The position numbers were made by a program, and so were the translations under genes. A stretch of 63,751 bases of DNA from contig NZ_CACSIK010000001.1 of NCBI RefSeq assembly GCF_902705875.1, positions 2,257,449 to 2,321,199 on the forward strand. Reading direction: 5' to 3'. Within the stretch, counting starts at the first letter, position 1, and each line of letters starts with the position of its first letter. Positions 57,314 to 63,751 of the stretch are shown here, piece after piece. This DNA is from Zhongshania aliphaticivorans. GTDB lineage: Bacteria; Pseudomonadota; Gammaproteobacteria; Pseudomonadales; Spongiibacteraceae. Below the pieces are notes generated by a model. It ran no database searches and was not told the DNA's origin. It saw only the letters and a list, made by a program, of their open reading frames with translations.

Positions 57314-57733
57314 TCAGCCTAGCGAAGCACTGCCACCTTCATCTAAGCCCAAATACTTAGAGAAATCTAGGCTTGCAGCCAGCTCACAAAAATAATCTGA
57401 CGGCTTATGCCAGTTAATTTTTTTGGCTTTTTGCTTGGCGTGAAGCATATAGGATGACAATAATTGCAAGGATGCGGTATCGCAGTTTTCTACCTTAGAC
57501 GCGTCAATAGTAAACGCCTCATGTGTCGAATCTATCTCAGCTAAATCTTGATAAATAGCCATAACCGTCACGATAGAAGAATCAGCAGGAAGCACATAGA
57601 CCTTACCCGCTACGTCAGCATTATCGCGGCCTGCTTCAGCATCGAGTAAGTATACAAATTCTTCTGTCTTTTCAGTCACTTTTTCACTGGGTTCATCACC
57701 CAGTAAAATGACAAATTCGCTAGAGTCAGCCAT
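57314..57733 (-). CDS. STAS-domain protein of the chemotaxis cluster
   Basis: Protein of 139 residues. The first 40 are acidic and probably unstructured. The STAS fold follows (about 43-135), with the pattern FTIDASKVENCDTASLQLLSSYM, where anti-anti-sigma factors carry their phospho-Ser. Here the position holds Thr/Ser (DTAS). Similar small STAS proteins occur next to cheA and cheW in several che operons. Partner unknown. Confidence 0.8.
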   Translation of the reverse strand: MADSSEFVILLGDEPSEKVTEKTEEFVYLLDAEAGRDNADVAGKVYVLPADSSIVTVMAIYQDLAEIDSTHEAFTIDASKVENCDTASLQLLSSYMLHAKQKAKKINWHKPSDYFCELAASLDFSKYLGLDEGGSASLG

Positions 57734-57775
57734 GTATCTCCTTTATCCCGCGCGCTCACGTTGATGCAATAATGC

Positions 57776-58279
57776 TTAAGCAGCGGTGGACATTACTTCT
57801 TTAATCGAAAGTAGCTTATCAATATCGAGCAGTATTAACATTTTGTCGTCAACCGTAGAGAGGCCCTTTATAAAATCAGCGCGTACCGCACCACCAAAAT
57901 CAGGCATCGCTTGTACAGCTTGCTCATCTACCCGATATACTTCAGAAACCGCGTCAACCACCATGCCAATGGTTCTTTCTTTATCGCCATTTTCAACCCT
58001 AACCACAATAATGACGGTGGTTGGACCAAACTCTATCGACTCCATATCAAATCGTTTACGTAGGTCGATAATAGGGACAATCGCCCCCCTTAAATTCATC
58101 ACCCCCAAAACATAATTCGGCGAACTTGGAATAGGTGTCACTGTATCCCAACCCTGAATACCCTGTACCCGCAATATTTCTACACCGTACTCCTCGCCAT
58201 TCAACATAAACGTCAAGTACTGATTGGTATCCGCGTGAAGCATATCCGACGGTGATAATTCTAAACTCTCTACACTCAT
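57776..58279 (-). CDS. cheW: Chemotaxis coupling protein CheW
   Basis: Adaptor between receptor and CheA, 167 residues. LTFMLNGEEYGVEILRVQGI and VLGVMNLRGAIVPIIDLRKRF are diagnostic. It starts 17 bases after the cheA stop. Confidence 0.96.
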   Translation of the reverse strand: MSVESLELSPSDMLHADTNQYLTFMLNGEEYGVEILRVQGIQGWDTVTPIPSSPNYVLGVMNLRGAIVPIIDLRKRFDMESIEFGPTTVIIVVRVENGDKERTIGMVVDAVSEVYRVDEQAVQAMPDFGGAVRADFIKGLSTVDDKMLILLDIDKLLSIKEVMSTAA

Positions 58280-58296
58280 ACTTTATCCTCTGATAT

Positions 58297-60366
58297 CTAT
58301 GCTGCACTGATCTCAAGTGTTTTTTCGACCGGAGATACATCAATACTGTGCACTAGTCCGGGAACATCAATAATCAAGGCAACATTACCGTCACCCAAGA
58401 TGGTTGCTCCGGCAAGGCCGCTAACAGGTAAATAATTTTCTTCCAAGCTTTTTACAACCACCTGTTGCTGCTCCAATAGTTCGTCAACAAATAGCCCTAA
58501 TTTTTTGCCGTCGCTTTCCACTACCACCAATAAATCACCATTCTTTCCTTCTGCATGATTCAGCATTGAATTTGAGGCTGTATTGAAAGCATCACTCAAT
58601 CTTGTCACGGGGATGTAATCATCCCGTAAACGATAAACATTACCTTTACCAGCAAGTGTTGAAATCTGACCTTTCGAGACTAAAACCGTCTCAACAATAG
58701 AAAGTAGCGAGAAAATATAGACATGACTGCCCACGCGCACCAATTGACCATCTAGTATCGCGAGGGTTAACGGCAACCTGATTTTTAAAGTAGAACCTTT
58801 TCCAAGCGTAGACTGAAGATCTATTCTCCCGCCCAAATCCATAATATTTCGCCTAACCACATCCATGCCCACACCGCGACCAGATAAGTCACTGACTTTG
58901 TCTGCAGTCGAAAACCCGGGCTGAAAAATAAGATTATTAATTTGCTCATCGCTGAGTGAGTCTGAAGCGGCAACAATGCCCCGCTCAATGGCTTTGGCTA
59001 GAATTTTTTCACGATTCAAACCAGCGCCATCGTCACTCACCTTAATGACAATATTGCCCCCCTCATGGTAAGCGCTCAAATGTAAAACCCCCACCTCTGG
59101 CTTACCGGCCTTTAGACGGTCTGCCGGCATTTCAATACCGTGATCTAGCGAATTCCTAACCAAATGCACTAGGGGGTCACTCATTTTTTCTAATACAGTC
59201 TTATCTAATTCTGTATTTTCACCCGATAGTTTTAACTCAACTTTTTTGCCGAGTTTGGTACTCATATCTCGCACTAAACGCTTGAAACGACTAAAACTGG
59301 CACCGATGGGTAGCATGCGAATTTGCATGGCGCTCTCTTGCAGCTCACGAGTATGCCGTTCAAGAACAAGCAAACCATCACGTAAACCCTGTGTTTCAGG
59401 ATCTGTACTTTCCTTATCACCAAATCTGGCGAGCATTGATTGAGTAATAACTAACTCACCAACAAGGTTTAGCAGCATATCGATTTTATCAATACTAACT
59501 CGAATCGATCCGCTATCTTTTGCAGGCGCATGGGTCGCCGCCGGCTTGGATGTTGCTGGTTTTTCTGCTGATTCGGCAATTATAGGTGACGAAGCTGGAA
59601 TCGTTTTGGGAGCGTGCTGTTCTGCCGTTGCCAGTTCTAACAAGGGCTCTATGCTAATCTCGCTTTGATTACTCACCCACTCAAACACATCAAGCACAGC
59701 CGCTTTTTCGATATTACCCCGGAGTTCAATCTCCCAGCTGGCATAACATGCTTCGGGGTCCATTAATTCAAAATTGGCATCCTGACTTAAAGACGATACC
59801 AATGAGATCTCCCCCATCGCCGCCAGCTCTCGAAACAATCGCTTAGGTTCATTACCGGTTTTAAATATTGTCGTTTCTGGTGCGTAGCGTATTTTCCAAC
59901 CCGACTCAGCGGATGCCTCTGAAACCGTTTGGTCCGGCTCAGTGCTTACTTCACCACTACCTGTTGTGGTTTTTTTATCCAGCAGTGCATCGATTCTTAC
60001 TTGCACTGAATCAATAATCTCTTTGTTAGCTTCCCGCTGATGCTGACTTGCATCTAACATATCCCGAATACAATCTACGGAGGCAAGTAAAACCTCTATA
60101 ACGTCTTCACTCGCTTCTCGCTGACCTCCGCGCATTTCATCTAACAGTGTTTCTACACCGTGGGTAAAATTTGAAATTTCTAAGAAACCAAATGTCGCGG
60201 CGCCCCCTTTCATTGAGTGAGCAGCGCGAAATATATTATTTATTGTCTCAACATCTATATTATCCGGCGTCAGATTTAATAAACCTGACTCCATAACATC
60301 AACGCCCTCTGCACTTTCTTCAAAGAAAATTGCATGAATTTCAGCCATATCGAGATCGATAGCCAT
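58297..60366 (-). CDS. cheA: Chemotaxis histidine kinase CheA
   Basis: Kinase of 689 residues from the ATG at 60366, which has AAGGG upstream; the frame opens 20 codons earlier inside cheY. The HPt domain carries phospho-His50 (FRAAHSMKGGAATFGF). A P2-like region with GWKIRYAPE (about 170-260) and an Ala/Pro linker follow. Dimerisation starts at IDKIDMLLNLVGELVITQS, the ATPase has LVRNSLDHGIE and DDGAGL and GRGVGMDVV, and the CheW-like domain is C-terminal. One base separates it from cheY. Confidence 0.96.
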   Translation of the reverse strand: MAIDLDMAEIHAIFFEESAEGVDVMESGLLNLTPDNIDVETINNIFRAAHSMKGGAATFGFLEISNFTHGVETLLDEMRGGQREASEDVIEVLLASVDCIRDMLDASQHQREANKEIIDSVQVRIDALLDKKTTTGSGEVSTEPDQTVSEASAESGWKIRYAPETTIFKTGNEPKRLFRELAAMGEISLVSSLSQDANFELMDPEACYASWEIELRGNIEKAAVLDVFEWVSNQSEISIEPLLELATAEQHAPKTIPASSPIIAESAEKPATSKPAATHAPAKDSGSIRVSIDKIDMLLNLVGELVITQSMLARFGDKESTDPETQGLRDGLLVLERHTRELQESAMQIRMLPIGASFSRFKRLVRDMSTKLGKKVELKLSGENTELDKTVLEKMSDPLVHLVRNSLDHGIEMPADRLKAGKPEVGVLHLSAYHEGGNIVIKVSDDGAGLNREKILAKAIERGIVAASDSLSDEQINNLIFQPGFSTADKVSDLSGRGVGMDVVRRNIMDLGGRIDLQSTLGKGSTLKIRLPLTLAILDGQLVRVGSHVYIFSLLSIVETVLVSKGQISTLAGKGNVYRLRDDYIPVTRLSDAFNTASNSMLNHAEGKNGDLLVVVESDGKKLGLFVDELLEQQQVVVKSLEENYLPVSGLAGATILGDGNVALIIDVPGLVHSIDVSPVEKTLEISAA

Positions 60367-60367
60367 A

Positions 60368-60742
60368 TCAGATCCCTTTTGGCTCAAGTACGCGATCAAG
60401 TATGCGCAACAGTGCCTCGGCATCAAATGGCTTTACTATCCATCCCGTTGCACCAGCTTCTTTACCGCGCATTTTCATATCGGATGAAGATTCTGTTGTT
60501 AACATCAAAATCGGGGTGAAGCGGTAAGAGGGCAACCTCCGTAATTCTGACGTTAAAGTAATGCCATCCATATTTGGCATATGAACGTCAGTCAATACAA
60601 CATCCACCCCTTGGTTTTTGGCGAACGACAAGGCATCCGTTCCATCTTCCAGTGAATGAACTTCATGTCCTGCCCTACGTAATGTCATGGAGACCAATTG
60701 GCGCATGGATGGAGAATCGTCGACGGCTAGTATATTGGCCAT
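60368..60742 (-). CDS. cheY: CheY-like response regulator (first gene of the che cluster)
   Basis: Receiver of 124 residues: VDDSPSMR, Asp52 in TDVHMPNMDG, TTESS and Lys104 in VKPF. It is more like the CheY of accessory (che2-type) systems, with cheA directly after it. Two CheY proteins therefore share one kinase in this cluster. Confidence 0.94.
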   Translation of the reverse strand: MANILAVDDSPSMRQLVSMTLRRAGHEVHSLEDGTDALSFAKNQGVDVVLTDVHMPNMDGITLTSELRRLPSYRFTPILMLTTESSSDMKMRGKEAGATGWIVKPFDAEALLRILDRVLEPKGI

Positions 60743-60893
60743 AAATTAGTCGCACCCTCTTATTGAGCTGGGCTTAAGTTGCAATCACCTGCATCAGTCA
60801 CCTTTAAATGACGAAAAATACAGACAAAGATTATGATCACAGTAGACTAATTTGATGTACAAGGAGGTATTCGTAATTGTACTGACGATAGTG

Positions 60894-61673
60894 TTAAGTT
60901 TTAAATAATGCCGCTGCACTCGCGGCGACAGTCATTATAAACAAAAACCACTTTAAACCTTGTGGGCTTATATTTAAAGCAACCCTAACCCCGATCTTAG
61001 CGCCAATAACAGTGCCCACTGCCAGTATTAATCCAGGAAGCCAAGCAACCAAGCCCTGCCACACGAACACAGCCAAGGCCGTCAACGTTAATGCCGCAGC
61101 ACATACCAATTTAATAGCATTAGTTTTGACGAGGTCGTAACGCAATCCACCCGCTAAAGCCGCAATAAGAATAAAGCCCACTCCAGCCTGCACAAAACCA
61201 CCATAAATACCGGCCACGAAAAGCATACCCCAGGCCTTGGGACTCTCTGAGACGGACAATGCTTTCGTACCCAGTGGCGGCGCTACTATGTTTGGCCGAA
61301 TCAATATGATCAAGGCCATAGATACCATTGCTATTAATAAAGCGGGTTTCAGCCAATCACTAGGTGCAAAAGCCGCTATTACAGCCCCTACCAGCGACCC
61401 TAGTAATGTTGGCTTTAATATACCTAAAAGATCATGCCGAGCTAACTGACCATGCTTGTCAAAGTCTTTTGCCGCCGCAACAGACTGCATTAACACACCC
61501 ACTCGGTTGGTCGCATTTGCGACATCTGCAGGCAAGCCCATCAACATTAATGCCGGAAGCGTTAGATTTGAGCCGCCACCCGCCAGTGTATTAATCACTC
61601 CGGCAACGATTCCTACCGCAATTAGCAGTACCGCAAACCATGGACTTACTGAATATATTGCATTTACGTCCAT
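60894..61673 (-). CDS. TSUP/TauE-SafE family permease
   Basis: Membrane protein of 259 residues with about eight helices, of the sulfite/organosulfonate exporter family. The N-terminal repeat motif is GVINTLAGGGSNLTLPALMLMGLPADVANATNRVG and the second half has GIYGGFVQAGVGFI. The ATG at 61673 has GGAG about ten bases upstream and replaces a TTG five codons earlier. Substrate not determined. It stands alone upstream of the che operon. Confidence 0.9.
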   Translation of the reverse strand: MDVNAIYSVSPWFAVLLIAVGIVAGVINTLAGGGSNLTLPALMLMGLPADVANATNRVGVLMQSVAAAKDFDKHGQLARHDLLGILKPTLLGSLVGAVIAAFAPSDWLKPALLIAMVSMALIILIRPNIVAPPLGTKALSVSESPKAWGMLFVAGIYGGFVQAGVGFILIAALAGGLRYDLVKTNAIKLVCAAALTLTALAVFVWQGLVAWLPGLILAVGTVIGAKIGVRVALNISPQGLKWFLFIMTVAASAAALFKT

Positions 61674-61889
61674 TACGCTTTGCTCCAACCGCTATAAACC
61701 GTTTAAAAACATCTTTGCTTGCAACCATCTCAAGCCCTTGCAAAACCATAAACCTGTATATGCATTTTACACTTATTAATAAGTATATTTTCGAATCGTA
61801 ACTAATCAGATCGGAACTATACTATTACTCATAGTCAAATTACTTAACACCGTTGTATGCAGTCTCTTTGTTTAAAAAAGGGGAACACC

Positions 61890-62048
61890 ATGACAAATTC
61901 AAAAGCCATCAACATCGGTATACCAGTCGCAGCCAATATTGTTTTATTTGTCGCATCTGGCGCTGCAGCTCAAATTAGCATGGGGGTTCTTCCTGCTATC
62001 GCGCTCGTAGTGGCATTACTACTAAGTGCAACCGCCTTAAGCGCCTAG
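61890..62048 (+). CDS. Small membrane protein, 52 residues
   Basis: Not recognised. GGGGA lies just upstream of the ATG, so translation is likely. After a short polar start (MTNSKAINIG) nearly the whole chain is hydrophobic, in two segments (IPVAANIVLFVASGAAA and MGVLPAIALVVALLLSATALS) with a short turn, so a helical hairpin or single long helix in the inner membrane is expected. It is monocistronic. Confidence 0.6.
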   Translation: MTNSKAINIGIPVAANIVLFVASGAAAQISMGVLPAIALVVALLLSATALSA

Positions 62049-62285
62049 TGAGGTTGGAAATACACAATTATCGCAGAGGGAATAAGTAGCTTGTGTAGCT
62101 TTGCAAACTATTTTACCCTCTGGAAGTCACTCATAAAGTTGAGCAACACACCACTACCGCATTTTTCTTCCTTTACGCGGTTAAACTACCTACTTTATGT
62201 ATCAGCGTCACGGCCTTTACTAGGAAGAATATCAGCGACACCAATCGTGAATATTGAGTGACTGACCACAACGCACAGGAACATA

Positions 62286-62636
62286 ATGATAATTGATCGC
62301 AATCGTATGCGAAGTATGACAAAGAACAACCAGAAACTCATTTCGACTGTCTCACAACTATTTTTAAATGAGCTTCCGGATATGATTCTTAACATCGAAC
62401 ATGCTTACCAAGCAGCTAACCGAGATGAACTAGCGAATGCGGTTCATCGCTTAAAAAGCGGGCTTGGCAACTTTGTAACAAGTGACTATTATCAAGAGTT
62501 CTCCTATATAGAGATGATAGCAAGAGACAATAAGCCACCCATCGTGCCTCTAGATAAATGGTTTGACGAGTGGGACCACACAAAATCAAAGCTTGATATC
62601 TTGAGCGCTGAACTAAAAGAAATGGCCGGTATATAG
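62286..62636 (+). CDS. HPt-domain phosphotransfer protein
   Basis: Histidine phosphotransfer protein of 116 residues. Phospho-His54 is in VHRLKSGLGNF, within a helical bundle. AGGA lies five bases before the ATG. The diguanylate cyclase gene follows after seven bases, so the HPt probably phosphorylates its receiver domain. No hybrid kinase is in the window. Confidence 0.85.
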   Translation: MIIDRNRMRSMTKNNQKLISTVSQLFLNELPDMILNIEHAYQAANRDELANAVHRLKSGLGNFVTSDYYQEFSYIEMIARDNKPPIVPLDKWFDEWDHTKSKLDILSAELKEMAGI

Positions 62637-62643
62637 ATATTAT

Positions 62644-63534
62644 ATGGATGTGCTAATTGTTGATGATGACGCGATTACTCGCCTCGCACTCTGTACGGCC
62701 CTTGAAGAATGGGGCTTTGTACCCATTGTGGCGGAAAATGGTGATCAGGCCCTGCAAAAGTTAGAAGCAGAAACCGCCCCTCATTTACTTATAATAGACT
62801 GGTCCATGCCCGGCATGAGTGGACCGGAGCTGTGCAAATCAATACGCAAGCGAGATGACGGCCAGTTTTTTTATATCCTGATGCTTACGGGAAAAGAAGG
62901 CAACGAAGCCATCGTAGAAGCTATGGAGGCTGGTGCCGATGATTTTCTTAACAAGCCCTTTGATCATCGCGTTTTAAAAGTGCGTACGGCTGCCGGTAGC
63001 CGAATCGTACGCTTGGAACAAACGCTTAACCAGCTTGCATCACGCGACGCACTCACTCAATGCTGGAATAGGCGGATGATTGATGAGCTGTTTGCAAATT
63101 CAATCGCAGAATCCACCCGAAAACAAACAACATTTTCACTCATGATTTTGGATATCGACCACTTTAAAAAGGTCAACGACACTTATGGTCATGCTGGTGG
63201 AGATATGGCACTCAAGCATATTGTTAATATCTTGAACACCAACCTTCGCGAATACGATCAAGTAGGCCGCTATGGCGGAGAAGAGTTCGTCGTATTACTG
63301 CCCGCCACTGACCAAAATGAAGCCTGGGGTGTAGCCGAACGTATTCGCTCAGCCATCCAATTTCAGCCAACTAGGATCAGTGATGATGTCAAAATCGACT
63401 TAACCGTAAGTATTGGCCTTGCTCAATTCGATCGTCGGCAAGATGCTAATCAAAGCGCCTTTTTCGAGCGTGCCGACAAAGCGCTTTATAACGCCAAACA
63501 GTCAGGCCGGAATCGCATCGTAAGTGCAGAGTGA
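62644..63534 (+). CDS. Response regulator with GGDEF domain (diguanylate cyclase)
   Basis: Makes c-di-GMP; 296 residues. The receiver has phospho-acceptor Asp52 (IDWSMPGMSG) and Lys in NKPF. The GGDEF domain (about 130-293) has the active-site GGEEF and an intact inhibitory I-site RxxD (REYD) with PleD-like spacing, so product inhibition is expected. It is translated together with the HPt gene. The layout is that of a phospho-dependent WspR/PleD-type cyclase. Confidence 0.94.
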   Translation: MDVLIVDDDAITRLALCTALEEWGFVPIVAENGDQALQKLEAETAPHLLIIDWSMPGMSGPELCKSIRKRDDGQFFYILMLTGKEGNEAIVEAMEAGADDFLNKPFDHRVLKVRTAAGSRIVRLEQTLNQLASRDALTQCWNRRMIDELFANSIAESTRKQTTFSLMILDIDHFKKVNDTYGHAGGDMALKHIVNILNTNLREYDQVGRYGGEEFVVLLPATDQNEAWGVAERIRSAIQFQPTRISDDVKIDLTVSIGLAQFDRRQDANQSAFFERADKALYNAKQSGRNRIVSAE

Positions 63535-63751
63535 AACCCCAAACCTTGAGCCGGTTTGTCATTAGCACCATAAAACCCAGACAATTAGTAAAATAAAGAA
63601 TTATACGTATCAGCGTTGCTTCTTCAGGGTTTGTAAGGCATTTGCTCTATCACGTGTTTACGCAAGTACACACAGCTAAAAAAACGCCTCATACCGCTCC
63701 CTAGAATGATGTCACTGCACAATGGTTTAAATCGCTTTAGCGAATTAAACG

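Noticed and set aside
61857..61889. Eleven-codon extension of the small membrane protein
   Set aside because: The internal ATG at 61890 has the strong GGGGA site, while the upstream ATG has none.
63535..63751. Right edge of the window
   Set aside because: About 217 bases with no gene, clear terminator or RNA that I can support; a short AAACC/GGTTT pairing after the cyclase gene lacks a T-run.

Overview
The window looks like a chromosomal segment of a marine, flagellated gammaproteobacterium that eats alginate and catabolises sugars through the Entner-Doudoroff (ED) route. Support comes from three polysaccharide lyases of alginate type (PL6, PL17, PL7) with a TonB-dependent receptor, a HexR regulator with its TGTAATT-W-AATTACA boxes, divergent sigma-54 promoters in the flg cluster, and a chemotaxis cluster resembling the Pseudomonas che2 arrangement. 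A Cellvibrionales-type bacterium is my best guess, but the sequence alone does not prove a genus. I saw no rRNA, tRNA, insertion sequence, integrase or CRISPR array.

Layout. (1) 253-13552 is an alginate utilisation locus: FadR-type GntR regulator, KDG kinase, SDR (probable DEH reductase), MFS uronate transporter, a possible 58-residue small protein, PL17 and PL6 lipoprotein lyases, TonB-dependent receptor, and a divergent PL7 lyase. Lyases cut alginate to DEH, the SDR would reduce DEH to KDG, KdgK makes KDPG, and the ED genes next door split it. Two promoters share a near-identical operator/-35 block. (2) 13722-25500 is central carbon: mgsA, gap-pyk, hexR, eda, pgl, zwf, edd, pgi, glk, with five HexR-like boxes. 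(3) 26292-38552 holds an uncharacterised small membrane protein gene and the flagellar rod/hook/basal-body genes flgB-flgL, with flgA, flgM and flgN divergent; two sigma-54 promoters and one sigma-28 promoter are readable. (4) 38565-48316 is a mixed accessory stretch: GNAT, a second zwf, an Eda homologue that lost its catalytic residues, an ABC-2 exporter with HlyD subunit, a secreted protein made of PGLD(A/S)LP repeats, an HSL-type esterase, arfB and a ComFB-like gene. (5) 48336-60742 is a chemotaxis cluster (cheY, cheA, cheW, STAS, a CheZ-like protein, cheD, an HDOD gene on the other strand, cheY, a CheX-like protein, a DUF454 gene, cheR, a soluble multi-PAS receptor, cheB). (6) 60894-63534 has a TSUP permease, a 52-residue membrane protein, an HPt protein and a response-regulator diguanylate cyclase.

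Several long reading frames begin upstream of the likely real start. I chose starts by ribosome-binding site, promoter position and signal-peptide logic and say so in each entry. The most novel-looking items are the PGLD-repeat secreted protein, the pair of candidate CheY-P phosphatases (DxxxQ and ExxN) in the che cluster, the tandem-PAS receptor with an H1-like tail, and the catalytically dead Eda paralogue.
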